Positions 8,483 to 17,102 of a stretch of 64,000 nucleotides of DNA are shown in pieces. The notes below the pieces were generated by a model, which worked only from the letters and a program-made list of their open reading frames with translations, searched no databases and was not told where the DNA came from. The stretch is from Clostridium fungisolvens (GTDB lineage Bacteria; Bacillota; Clostridia; Clostridiales; Clostridiaceae). A program made the position numbers and the translations under genes. Where the stretch lies: assembly GCF_014193895.1 (NCBI RefSeq), contig NZ_BLZR01000001.1, positions 3,534,001 to 3,598,000 on the forward strand, given 5' to 3'. The first letter of the stretch is position 1, and each line of letters opens with the position of its first letter.

Positions 8483-9640
8483 TTATAAATCATAAAAACT
8501 TTTTTTCAATGAAATTTTGTCTAAGTTTATTTCTTTTATCCTATTTACTATCTTCTCTGACGTATTACCTTGTCCGTATGGATTTATTATTAATTTTAAC
8601 TTTTCCTCAGATTGATTTAAAGCTTTATTAATTGCATCAGTTATTTCCTTTGAATTAGGGTCGCAATTAATTATACTATCTGCCTGAATTCTGCCTTTTT
8701 GTCTATCACCTATATTTACTGTTGGTATTTTAAATGAAGGCGCCTCTATTATGCCACTAGACGAATTACCTAATACAAAACTTGAGTACTTCATGGCACT
8801 AAGATATCTTAACTGACCCATTGAATTAAATGCAATAGCTCTCTCTTTATTATATTCTACATAATTATCTATTAAAGAATTTATAATTCTTCCATCTTTA
8901 TCTGAATTACTTTTAGTAAAAATAATTTTAATATCTTTAAAAGAATCCAATGCTGTTAACATTTCTTTTAGTTGCAATTCTAATTTATTTTTTTCTAGTG
9001 TAGCTGGATGAAAAGTAACAAGAGCATATCGCTTGTTTAACTTGAATCCTATGGATTCTTCAAGTTCACTTTTATTCAGCAAGTTCATTTTCATTATATT
9101 TTCAACACCTAGCGCACCAACATTAAACACTCTAATTGGATCCTCTCCTAATTGTATAACACGTTTTCTGTATTCTTCATTACTTACAAAATGTAAATAA
9201 CTCATCTTTGTTATAGAATGTCTAAATGCTTCATCAAGCGAACCCTCAGTAGTCTCTCCACCATGAATATGGGCTACAGGAATATTTGCAATTAAAGCGG
9301 AACATGTTGCAGCCAATATCTCATATCTATCTCCTAGTACTATAACTAAATCAGTTTTTTTTCTGGCAAAATAATCTGCAAAACCAATCATTGTTAATCC
9401 CATTGATTTTGAAACTCCAGAAGAAGTATCTGAGCTCACTACACTTTCAATTTTTTCATCGATTATAAATCCATCTTTTTCAATTTCCTTATATGTCAAT
9501 CCAAACTCATAAGATAAATGCATCCCAGTTACTACAAGCCTTAGCTCTAGTTCTTTATCTTCATCAACTAAAGCAATTATAGGTTTTAATAATCCATACT
9601 CCGCTCTCGAGCCTGTAATAATACATATATTTTTCTTCAT
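8483..9640 (-). CDS. legG: Hydrolysing NDP-sugar 2-epimerase (NeuC/LegG family)
   Basis: A 385-residue GT-B-fold epimerase of the UDP-GlcNAc 2-epimerase family. Signatures are GSRAEYGLL at the N-terminus, VLGDRYEIL around residue 110, HIHGGETTEGSLDEAFRHSITK near 135, and the GNSSSGIIEAPS nucleotide-binding stretch near 300. In legionaminic acid synthesis this enzyme releases the nucleotide and epimerises C2 to give 2,4-diacetamido-2,4,6-trideoxymannose. Its start overlaps the legI stop by four bases. Confidence 0.92.
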   Translation of the reverse strand: MKKNICIITGSRAEYGLLKPIIALVDEDKELELRLVVTGMHLSYEFGLTYKEIEKDGFIIDEKIESVVSSDTSSGVSKSMGLTMIGFADYFARKKTDLVIVLGDRYEILAATCSALIANIPVAHIHGGETTEGSLDEAFRHSITKMSYLHFVSNEEYRKRVIQLGEDPIRVFNVGALGVENIMKMNLLNKSELEESIGFKLNKRYALVTFHPATLEKNKLELQLKEMLTALDSFKDIKIIFTKSNSDKDGRIINSLIDNYVEYNKERAIAFNSMGQLRYLSAMKYSSFVLGNSSSGIIEAPSFKIPTVNIGDRQKGRIQADSIINCDPNSKEITDAINKALNQSEEKLKLIINPYGQGNTSEKIVNRIKEINLDKISLKKSFYDL

Positions 9641-10641
9641 ATCTCTATCATCTCATCTTTTTCATAATCTCTAGTTGATTTTTTATTTATAAGTTCATCC
9701 CAAAATTTTGGTGAAATTCCGGAACCAGGTCTTTTTATTGACATATTATTTTCGCTAAATAATTCACCAGCTTTTATTTCTCTCTTAGCTACTATGCTTT
9801 TTCTCGCAATACGCTTATTTTTATCCTCAGATTTTGAAGGTCTTTTCACACCACTTCCAAGAGCCTTCTCAATATTTCTTATGCACCTAACCAGCTCCAT
9901 TAATTCATCTGGGTCTAAGCTTGCCTTATGATCTGGCCCTATCATATTTTTATCCAATGTAAAATGCTTTTCAATTATTTTTGCTCCCATTGCAACTGCC
10001 GCTATTGGAACCTCTAAACCATTAGTATGGTCTGAGTATCCTACTTCTACTTTAAAAGCATCTCTTATAGTAAGCATAGCTCTTAGATTTACGTCTTCCA
10101 TTGGAGTAGGATATTCAGTATTACAATGAAGAACAGAAACCTTCTGTGCTCCATTATTTTTCAATATATCTAAAGCAAATTCAATATCTGCTAAATTGCA
10201 CATCCCTGTAGATAATATAACCTCTTTATTTAATCTTGCTATCCTCTTTAAATAGGGTGTATTTTCAATTTCTCCAGAAGGTATCTTAAATATGTCTATT
10301 CCAAGTGAATCAAGTAATTCTATACTTTCCAAATCAAAAGGGGATGATAAAAATTTAACTTTTCTTTCTTCGCAGTATTTAATCAACTCTAAATGCATAT
10401 TATAATCTAATTCTAATTTTTTTAACATTTCATATTGACTTTCGCTAGTATCGGTACTCTCCAACTGATACATCGCTTTGCTTGCATACCTTGTCACAAG
10501 TTTATCAGCTTTGAAAGTTTGAAACTTAATAGCATCTACCCCCGCGGTACTTGCAACATCAATCATCTGTTTTGCTAAATTTATATCTCCATTATGGTTT
10601 ACACCCGCTTCTGCAATAATAAAAACTTTATCAGTAATCAT
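9637..10641 (-). CDS. legI: Nonulosonic acid synthase (NeuB family), probably legionaminic acid synthase
   Basis: A 334-residue NeuB-type synthase condensing phosphoenolpyruvate with a six-carbon amino sugar. The TIM barrel carries IIAEAGVNHNGD, DAIKFQTFKADKLVT, SPFDLES, KIPSGEIENTPYL, LSTGM, LHCNTEYPTP and GYSDHT; the C-terminal SAF/antifreeze-like domain starts near residue 280 and includes RPGSGISPKFWDEL. It overlaps legH by four bases and legG by four bases, implying tight coupling. Whether the product is legionaminic, pseudaminic or sialic acid cannot be read from this protein alone; the surrounding genes favour legionaminic acid. Confidence 0.93.
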   Translation of the reverse strand: MITDKVFIIAEAGVNHNGDINLAKQMIDVASTAGVDAIKFQTFKADKLVTRYASKAMYQLESTDTSESQYEMLKKLELDYNMHLELIKYCEERKVKFLSSPFDLESIELLDSLGIDIFKIPSGEIENTPYLKRIARLNKEVILSTGMCNLADIEFALDILKNNGAQKVSVLHCNTEYPTPMEDVNLRAMLTIRDAFKVEVGYSDHTNGLEVPIAAVAMGAKIIEKHFTLDKNMIGPDHKASLDPDELMELVRCIRNIEKALGSGVKRPSKSEDKNKRIARKSIVAKREIKAGELFSENNMSIKRPGSGISPKFWDELINKKSTRDYEKDEMIEI

Positions 10642-11276
10642 CTTTTTATCTCCTTACAAGGATTGCCGTAAGCAATGCAATTATCATTTATATTTTTAAT
10701 CACCACGCTCCCAGCTCCTATCAATGTATTTTCTCCAATGTTAATTCCTTGAATTACAGTAGAGTTAGTTCCTAATAAAGAGTTATTTCCAACGTTCACG
10801 CCGCCACTTAAGACTGCTCCTGGAGCTATATGAGTGAAATCTCCTATTATACAATCATGCTCAATAATTGATCCTGAATTGATTATGCAGTTTACCCCAA
10901 TAATTGCATGTGAATTTACAACAACTCTTTTCCCTACGTATGTTCCTTCTCCAATTATGCAATTGGTCGAAATAACTGCAGATGAATCAATTATTTGGGG
11001 AAATTTAAACCCTATTTTTTTTAGCTTCATAAATATATTTCGTCTTACAGAACTTACATTCACATTCCCAATTGTTATAAATGCATTTTTTATTCCATTT
11101 TCAAAAATTTTTTCTAAATCATCATCTGTTCCTATAACTTTAATTTCATCTACATAAGAACCAACCTTTTCCTTGATATCTATTATGCCAACTACATTGA
11201 AATTATCAGAAGAAGTGATTGTATCGAGAACCCCTTTACAATGCCCCCCTCCTCCAATTAACAGTAGATCTTCCAT
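10638..11276 (-). CDS. legH: Sugar N-acetyltransferase of the NeuD/PglD family (LegH-like)
   Basis: A 212-residue protein with an N-terminal Rossmann-like half (LLIGGGGHCKGVLDTI) and a C-terminal left-handed beta-helix built from hexapeptide repeats (CIIGEGTYVGKRVVVN, IIGVNCIINSGSIIEHDCIIGD). The His of EHDCIIGDFTHIAPGA is the expected catalytic base. In the legionaminic acid route it would acetylate the 4-amino group added by LegC. Its ATG overlaps the ptmE stop by one base (TAATG). Confidence 0.88.
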   Translation of the reverse strand: MEDLLLIGGGGHCKGVLDTITSSDNFNVVGIIDIKEKVGSYVDEIKVIGTDDDLEKIFENGIKNAFITIGNVNVSSVRRNIFMKLKKIGFKFPQIIDSSAVISTNCIIGEGTYVGKRVVVNSHAIIGVNCIINSGSIIEHDCIIGDFTHIAPGAVLSGGVNVGNNSLLGTNSTVIQGINIGENTLIGAGSVVIKNINDNCIAYGNPCKEIKR

Positions 11277-12328
11277 TAATCCACACCTAACTTTTTCATC
11301 ATTTCATTCATTTCATCAATTTGCCCCATATCCATCCATGAACCCTCACTAATAGGATAAACTCCAACCTTCTCTCCCTTTTTCATATAATATTCATACA
11401 AGTCTGGAAGATTATAAAATTGGTTTTCAGGTATATCGTTTAACGTTTCTGGCTCCATTATGTACAAACCTGTATTTACTAAATATGTGTGTTCTGGCTT
11501 TTCTTCTATTTTATTTACAGTTTCATCCTGATTCAAATGTATTACTCCGTAAGGAACTCTAAAACATTTTAACGAAGTTACCATAGTTATCTTATTTCCC
11601 TTTTTCTTATGGAACTTTAGGATATCTGAATAATTAGCTTCAACTAAAATGTCACAGTTAGAAACAAAAAAAGTTTTATCTAACGTATCTTTTAGCAAAT
11701 AAAGACTTCCTCCAGTACCCAATGGTTTGTCTTCTTCAACAAAAACCACGTTATATTCTTTATTTAAATCATTAAAATATGATTTAATCATATTTTTCTT
11801 GTAGTTAACAGTAAGATAAAAATCACTACAACCAAAATCATTAAATTTATTTATTATTCTTTCAACTATAGGTGTTTCACCAATTGGTATAAGTGGCTTA
11901 GGTAAAATTTTTGTATAAGGATATAATCTAGTTCCCTTACCACCAGCCATAATTACGACAGGAGTATCAAGTTTAGTAAAAAAATTGAGTTTTTCATCAT
12001 TTTCTTCATTCCAAAATACAATCGATTGTAGATTATTCTCCTCATCTACTAGTGGAATTGCTTCAATAAAATGCTCTTTCATTAACTCCTTTGCTTTAAC
12101 CTTATCATTGACATTTAAGTAAATAGGAGTTACATTCATAATTTCCTTAATTGGATATTGTAAGTCGCCATTTTTTAAAATCCATCTTCTTATATCACCA
12201 TCAGTTAGTACAGCTTTAAGCTTAGTTCCATCAACGATGAGCAGTATTTTCTTAGCACTTATATCTAACCTTCTAATTGCTTCTCGTATAGTTATCTCTT
12301 CATCAACTATTAATTCTGTCAAGCTCAT
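11276..12328 (-). CDS. ptmE: CBS-domain sugar-1-phosphate nucleotidyltransferase (PtmE-like)
   Basis: A 350-residue fusion. Residues 1 to about 115 form a CBS-domain pair (KILLIVDGTKLKAVLTDGDIRRWI). Residues from about 122 onward are a nucleotidyltransferase with MAGGKGTRLYPYTKILPKPL, the classic G-x-G-T-R-L-x-P-x-T-x-x-x-P-K-P loop. In Campylobacter jejuni the PtmE protein of this architecture makes GDP-GlcN derivatives that feed the legionaminic acid pathway. By analogy this enzyme could supply the nucleotide sugar for LegB here; the choice of GTP is inference. Confidence 0.85.
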   Translation of the reverse strand: MSLTELIVDEEITIREAIRRLDISAKKILLIVDGTKLKAVLTDGDIRRWILKNGDLQYPIKEIMNVTPIYLNVNDKVKAKELMKEHFIEAIPLVDEENNLQSIVFWNEENDEKLNFFTKLDTPVVIMAGGKGTRLYPYTKILPKPLIPIGETPIVERIINKFNDFGCSDFYLTVNYKKNMIKSYFNDLNKEYNVVFVEEDKPLGTGGSLYLLKDTLDKTFFVSNCDILVEANYSDILKFHKKKGNKITMVTSLKCFRVPYGVIHLNQDETVNKIEEKPEHTYLVNTGLYIMEPETLNDIPENQFYNLPDLYEYYMKKGEKVGVYPISEGSWMDMGQIDEMNEMMKKLGVD

Positions 12329-12344
12329 AAGATTTTCACCGTCC

Positions 12345-13511
12345 TTATTTTACTTGTTTTAGAAATTCTATAACAGTAATAACATCTTCTCTTGTTAAGC
12401 TACTACTACAAGGTATATTTAAAATGTGTTCTATATAATATTTACTAAGTTCTAATTTATAAGTTTGAGATTCAGAGTATGGTTTTTGATCACTTATTAG
12501 CCCCCATATAGGCCTAGTCTGTATTCCATTGTCTCCAAGATATTTTAGTAGTTGATCTCTATTTAATGGGTATACCTTAGAATCAATTAATAAAGAATAG
12601 AACCAATAGTTTGGCCTTATACCTGATCTAAAATCCATAATGCTTAATCCTGGTATAGCTTCTATTTCAGTTTTATACAATTCATAATTTTCCTTCTTTA
12701 TTTGTATAAATTCTTCTAGTCTTTCAAGCTGAGCTACTCCCATCGCAGCTTGAAGATTTGTCATTCTGTAATTAAACCCTATTTCATCATGTATATAATA
12801 TAATCCATCACTTTTAGCTTGAGTTGAGAGGTGCTTTGCTCTATCCGCATCTTTTGCATTTTTGGCTACGAGCATACCTCCGCCTCCAGTAGTTATTATC
12901 TTATTGCCATTAAATGAGTAAGCACCAAAATCTCCAATTGTTCCAGCAAACTTACCTTTAAAACAACCTTCAGTATAGTATGTTCCTAACGCTTCTGTAG
13001 AATCTTCTATAACCTTTAGATTGTAATCTTCAGCAATTTTCATTATCTTTTCCATGTCAGTTAAGTTACCGAAAACATGTACTACTACTAAAGCTTTCAC
13101 AGCTCTTCCAGTTTCTTTATTTATTAAATTTCCATTTCTTACATAGCACTTTTCTTTGCAAAATTCTTCTAACTTATTAGGATCCATTGTAAGAGTATCA
13201 TCGCAATCCATAAAGATAGGATGTGCACCAATATATCTTACAGGATTTACTGCAGCTATGAAAGTTAGAGTTGGTACTATTACTTCGTCACCATGATTTA
13301 CACCTGATAATATTAATGCTAGATGCAGAGCTGCAGTTCCACTTTGACAAGCAACTGCTTTTTCAACATTAAGATATTCAGCCATATTATTCTCAAATTT
13401 ATTAATAAACTCTCCCCCTGTAGAAACCCATTCATCTTCTACAGCTTTTGTTACATATTCAAGTTCTTTACCTTTCAAATTTGGCACTGAAAGTGGAATA
13501 AATTTACCCAT
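12345..13511 (-). CDS. legC: PLP-dependent sugar aminotransferase (LegC-like)
   Basis: A 388-residue DegT/DnrJ/EryC1-family aminotransferase. Motifs seen are ACQSGTAALHLAL near residue 58, VPTLTFIAAVN, VIEDSTEALG near 168 and SFNGNKIITTGGGGML, containing the PLP-binding lysine, near 200. It would transaminate the 4-keto-6-deoxy sugar made by the neighbouring dehydratase. At 388 residues it fits the LegC/PseC class. The ribosome binding site is AAAGGAG. Confidence 0.9.
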   Translation of the reverse strand: MGKFIPLSVPNLKGKELEYVTKAVEDEWVSTGGEFINKFENNMAEYLNVEKAVACQSGTAALHLALILSGVNHGDEVIVPTLTFIAAVNPVRYIGAHPIFMDCDDTLTMDPNKLEEFCKEKCYVRNGNLINKETGRAVKALVVVHVFGNLTDMEKIMKIAEDYNLKVIEDSTEALGTYYTEGCFKGKFAGTIGDFGAYSFNGNKIITTGGGGMLVAKNAKDADRAKHLSTQAKSDGLYYIHDEIGFNYRMTNLQAAMGVAQLERLEEFIQIKKENYELYKTEIEAIPGLSIMDFRSGIRPNYWFYSLLIDSKVYPLNRDQLLKYLGDNGIQTRPIWGLISDQKPYSESQTYKLELSKYYIEHILNIPCSSSLTREDVITVIEFLKQVK

Positions 13512-13548
13512 ATCTATTGCTCCTTTAACAACAAACTCAATATATTCT

Positions 13549-14532
13549 CTATACGTTATAGATGTCTACTTTATATCTATCTAAGTTCTTCTTAATCCAT
13601 TCAATGGTTTCTGCCAATCCCTGCTCAAATGTATAATCCGGCTTCCAGTTTGTTAATTCCATTATCTTTTTATTAGATCCAAGTAGTCTTTCTACTTCAC
13701 TTTTTGCTGGTCTTATTCTTTCTTGGTCGCAAACTATCTTAGCATTAGGATTTATCTGGTTTATAAGCTCTTGTGCTAAATCTCCTATTGAAATCTCTCT
13801 TTGTGTAGCTATGTTTATTTCTTCTCCAATAGTTTTATCAGACTTGGCTATTTCTATAAAACCTTTTGCTGTATCTTTTACATAGTTAAAATCTCTTGTT
13901 GGAGTTAAAGAACCTAAATTAATTTGTTCTTTTCCAGAAAGTAGCTGAGTTATTATTGTAGGGATTATTGCCCTAGCAGATTGTCTAGGTCCGTATGTAT
14001 TAAATGGTCTTACTATTGTTACCGGTGTATTAAAGCTTCTATAAAATGATTCTGCTAATCTATCTGCACCTATTTTAGTAGCAGAATATGGAGATTGTCC
14101 TTGGAAAGGATGATTTTCATCTATCGGTACATATCTTGCTGTTCCATAAACTTCTGAAGTTGAAGTTATAAGTACTCTTTTAACTCCTAAATCTCTAGAT
14201 GCTTGTAACACGTTAAGTGTTCCTTTTATATTAGTATCTACATATGAATCTGGTGAATGATAACTGAATGGAATTGCAATCAATGCTGCTAAGTGATAGA
14301 CCTCATCTATATCTTTCATAGCATTCCTAACTCCATTAGGATCCCTTATATCCCCTGCAAACACATCTATTTCACTTAGTTTATTTTTATCTAACGTATC
14401 TAACCAACCCCAAGAGTTAAATGAGTTATAATATGTAAAAGCTCTAACCTCATTACCTGATTCTAATAGCATTTCTGTGAGATGGCTTCCTATAAATCCA
14501 TCAGCTCCTGTTACTAAAACTTTTTTAGTCAT
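13549..14532 (-). CDS. legB: NAD-dependent nucleotide-sugar 4,6-dehydratase (LegB-like)
   Basis: A 327-residue extended short-chain dehydrogenase. VTGADGFIGSHL at the N-terminus binds NAD, and the catalytic tyrosine-lysine pair is in SPYSATKIGADRL near residue 150, with TSTSEVYG before it. It would start the pathway from an NDP-GlcNAc. The start is the ATG at 14532, preceded by AGGAG at eight bases; the adjacent GTG at 14535 is also possible. It is more like the GDP-mannose/UDP-GlcNAc 4,6-dehydratases than the C5-inverting PseB type, supporting legionaminic rather than pseudaminic acid, but this is a by-eye judgement. Confidence 0.88.
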   Translation of the reverse strand: MTKKVLVTGADGFIGSHLTEMLLESGNEVRAFTYYNSFNSWGWLDTLDKNKLSEIDVFAGDIRDPNGVRNAMKDIDEVYHLAALIAIPFSYHSPDSYVDTNIKGTLNVLQASRDLGVKRVLITSTSEVYGTARYVPIDENHPFQGQSPYSATKIGADRLAESFYRSFNTPVTIVRPFNTYGPRQSARAIIPTIITQLLSGKEQINLGSLTPTRDFNYVKDTAKGFIEIAKSDKTIGEEINIATQREISIGDLAQELINQINPNAKIVCDQERIRPAKSEVERLLGSNKKIMELTNWKPDYTFEQGLAETIEWIKKNLDRYKVDIYNV

Positions 14533-14605
14533 CACTTAATCTCCTTTTATAAAACAAATTTGTAGTATAAAAATCTATTTTCAACTACTAAAATCATATA
14601 CATTA

Positions 14606-14974
14606 TTAATTATTGTTTTGTAATGCCATTATGGTTTCAGCTAGAAGTTTATATACTCCTTCTACTTCAGCCATTAGTTCATATTCTATTATATCACTTA
14701 ATAGCAATAAATCTAAATTGTTATAAGCTTCAGTATATGAAGTAATCTTTTGCTGTATAATAGCTAAATCTATATCTTGCTTATGAATGTTTCTCAGCAA
14801 AATTATCACTTCAATAATCCAATTAAAACCAGTTAGGATATTTTTAAAATATATCTCTAAATCATTCAAGTTTCTATCATTTATATTGTTAACTAAGCTT
14901 CCCATTCCGTCATATAATTTTTCACAATATTCGTAAGCTTCACTTGCAATCTCTAAATTTTCATTATTATTCAC
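14606..14974 (-). CDS. Unknown small acidic helical protein coupled to Maf
   Basis: A 122-residue protein I do not recognise. It looks wholly alpha-helical, is acidic (pairs such as NDLEIYFKNIL and SDIIEYELMAEVEGVY) and has no cysteine-based metal site, signal peptide or membrane segment. It starts with GTG, nine bases after TTGGAGG, and overlaps the 3' end of the Maf gene by eight bases, so the two are probably translationally coupled. A partner or chaperone of the flagellin glycosyltransferase is the simplest idea, but that is inference from position only. Confidence 0.8.
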   Translation of the reverse strand: MNNNENLEIASEAYEYCEKLYDGMGSLVNNINDRNLNDLEIYFKNILTGFNWIIEVIILLRNIHKQDIDLAIIQQKITSYTEAYNNLDLLLLSDIIEYELMAEVEGVYKLLAETIMALQNNN

Positions 14975-16676
14975 TTATAATATCCTCCAATGACTTTATT
15001 GCATCATTTATGTATGGTAATGCGAAATCAATACATTCATTTACATTTTCATAAAGAGTTTTACCTTTTTCAGCGATGAAGGTTACATGTTCTAATTCGC
15101 TTTCATAATTTCCAACCTTTTCATCGTAAAATTGTATATCAATCGCTTTAATAACTGGTGCAAATAAGGAATTTATTAAAAGAAATTGATCCTTCTTTTG
15201 TTTGTAAATATTATCAATATAATCTAGTCTTTCAAGTGCTTTTTTGAATTTCTTATTATTTGCTTTAAAATTACCAACTAAATTGTCATTTTCAATTATA
15301 GCTTCCTTAGCAAATTTCTTAATCTTTATCAATTCTTTCAAATTATCCTTTAATTCATTCAGCATTGTTTCCTTATCAAGATTTGGTCTATCATATCTAT
15401 ATATGCAACTTTTATCTATTACATTATTATTCTCATCTATAACTTCTTTTAATGTTTTTATCAAGGTACCATTTATATTAGCCCCACCTTCAGTCGCATT
15501 TATATAAGTCCTTTCATAATAGCCTTTAATAAATTCTTCAAAACCTTTTCTAAAGGAATCTAATGAATAGGTAGTTGGAACATCATTGCCATATATATCT
15601 TTAACATAAAAGTCGAAATTATCCGTTTCTAGTTTTTCTCCCTTAATAGTAGCATTCTTGGAATGTATTTGATTGTTTGTATATGCTAAATCCTGTCCTA
15701 TAAAAACTATAGGATCACAATCAAAATATTCAGCAATAGCTAAACAAGAATGCGCTACTGATCCTCCTTGATAAACCAAATCAGTACTAAAATTTCCTAA
15801 CTTGATATTTAAGTTAATATAGTTTGGTGATGTAAAATATACCTTTTCTCCCTTATATTCATTAATTATTTTATAATTTGATGATTCAGAGAAAAACAAA
15901 TGTGTTTCTTCATTTAAAGATTCTTTAGCCACGTTATACATTGCTTCTGATCCATCAATAACACATGCAAAGTCTGCTTTTATCCCTTCATTTCTTAATG
16001 TACTCAATGTTCTAATTCCAGTGATAATAACAAACTTATCTTCATTTCCTTTTAGAAGTTGTATATTTTTTTCAAGGGAAGGGCCAGCTGAAACTATTAT
16101 TGCTGGCTTCTTACTAAAGGCTGCCCTATATTTATTCAATCTTTCACTTTGAGCTATAACCGGTAGATTCTTCAAATAATTTTCAAACCAATCTTTTGAA
16201 AAGACTACTCTTGTATTTTCATTTATAGTTTTATCAGTAATATCATCCTTGATACTATTCTTCAAGTCATATCCTTCTTTTGGAAAAATCAAATCATAAT
16301 TTGAGAACACTACAAATTGAACAAATCTCTTAGTGATAACCTTCTTTAAATCAGATTGAAAAGTATCACTTTCTAAAGAAATTACTTTTATATTGTTAAT
16401 TTCAGAAATATTTTCAATTAATTTTTCTTTCAACTCATCAAGAGGTTCTACAAAAACAATTTCACGTTCTTTAAATTGTTCTTTCATCTCTCTAATCCAA
16501 CTTCCTCCAGCTGCACCAAATATAATTACCTGATAATGTTTATTTATCTCATTGAATACATCTTTAAATTTTTCTATTTCTCTAGTCATATTGTATTTAC
16601 TTCCCAAGTAAATACTTCTGTTTGCAATCTCTAATTTTATAATTTCTTTATTATCAAAGCTTTCTTCAATTTTCAT
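14967..16676 (-). CDS. maf: Motility accessory factor (Maf, DUF115), probable flagellin nonulosonic acid transferase
   Basis: A 569-residue protein with the DUF115/MptE-like core at about residues 190-320: KKPAIIVSAGPSLEKNI, KADFACVIDGSE, YQGGSVAHSCLAIAEYFDCDPIVFIGQDLAYT. The C-terminal 150 residues are charged and helical. Maf proteins transfer legionaminic or pseudaminic acid onto Ser/Thr of flagellin in the cytoplasm before export. It heads the glycan operon and lies just downstream of the flagellin array. A GAAAGGTG ribosome binding site precedes the ATG, only about 20 bases after a terminator-like hairpin. Confidence 0.9.
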   Translation of the reverse strand: MKIEESFDNKEIIKLEIANRSIYLGSKYNMTREIEKFKDVFNEINKHYQVIIFGAAGGSWIREMKEQFKEREIVFVEPLDELKEKLIENISEINNIKVISLESDTFQSDLKKVITKRFVQFVVFSNYDLIFPKEGYDLKNSIKDDITDKTINENTRVVFSKDWFENYLKNLPVIAQSERLNKYRAAFSKKPAIIVSAGPSLEKNIQLLKGNEDKFVIITGIRTLSTLRNEGIKADFACVIDGSEAMYNVAKESLNEETHLFFSESSNYKIINEYKGEKVYFTSPNYINLNIKLGNFSTDLVYQGGSVAHSCLAIAEYFDCDPIVFIGQDLAYTNNQIHSKNATIKGEKLETDNFDFYVKDIYGNDVPTTYSLDSFRKGFEEFIKGYYERTYINATEGGANINGTLIKTLKEVIDENNNVIDKSCIYRYDRPNLDKETMLNELKDNLKELIKIKKFAKEAIIENDNLVGNFKANNKKFKKALERLDYIDNIYKQKKDQFLLINSLFAPVIKAIDIQFYDEKVGNYESELEHVTFIAEKGKTLYENVNECIDFALPYINDAIKSLEDIISE

Positions 16677-16697
16677 ATTTGCACCTTTCTTTTAAAA

Positions 16698-16724
16698 AAA
16701 GAGTCAAGAAGATCTTGACTCTTT
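16698..16724 (-). terminator. Terminator-like hairpin between the flagellin relic and maf
   Basis: A 12-base perfect stem (AAAGAGTCAAGA with a three-base loop) followed on the minus strand by a run of seven T. It resembles the terminators of flagellins 1 and 3 in layout and probably belonged to the decayed flagellin upstream. It is so close to maf (21 bases) that maf transcripts must either read through it or start within the gap. Confidence 0.8.
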
Positions 16725-16737
16725 ATAATATTTATTA

Positions 16738-16896
16738 TTATCTTAAAAGTTAAAGAACTTCTTGCATTTATACTCTAATTATATACGAATCATTTCATCC
16801 TCTTACGGCTTTTATTGAATTTTTTGATGAATATTTAATTCAATACCAATAATTATAAACATATTATTAACTTATTATATAGTTGTATTCATTGCA
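16738..16896 (-). pseudogene. Relic of a fifth flagellin gene
   Basis: Seen on the minus strand: the last codons of an intact flagellin, CAAGGAGTTCTTCAACTTCTAAGATAG, have a degraded counterpart at about 16738-16764 (20 or more of 27 bases the same, with an internal TAA). The relic is followed at the same distance by a terminator hairpin and preceded by a sigma-28 promoter like those of the intact copies. A GAGG-CTGCA-ATG-AATACAACTATATAA remnant near 16877-16900 resembles a flagellin start that now ends after five codons. The middle of the gene is gone. The 3' end and promoter are convincing; the 5' match is weaker. Confidence 0.55.
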
Positions 16897-16945
16897 GCCT
16901 CACTAAATATTTTAAGAATTATATCTAGTTATTACCTATATTTAA

Positions 16946-16972
16946 TAATCGATGTATTTCCTTATTACTTTA
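16946..16972 (-). promoter_or_regulatory. Sigma-28 promoter upstream of the flagellin relic and maf operon
   Basis: TAAA, 15 bases, ATCGATTA on the minus strand, the same pattern as the flagellin 1, 2 and 4 promoters and flanked by sequence very similar to the flagellin 1 promoter region. With the relic gene gone, the next coding sequences downstream are maf and the nonulosonic acid genes. Confidence 0.75.
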
Positions 16973-17065
16973 CTACTTTTTCTTTTTATAAGCATTTTTT
17001 TCTTTTTTATGTATAATAATCATTATAATAAAATAATTTATTTCTAATTAAAATTATTAAAAAAA

Positions 17066-17096
17066 TAAAAAAGTCGAGAAAATCTCGACTTTTTTA
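17066..17096 (-). terminator. Intrinsic terminator of flagellin 1
   Basis: Stem AAAAAAGTCGAGA / TCTCGACTTTTTT with a three-base loop, running into a T/A tract on the minus strand. It begins four bases after the flagellin 1 stop codon. Confidence 0.9.
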
Positions 17097-17102
17097 TATT
17101 TA

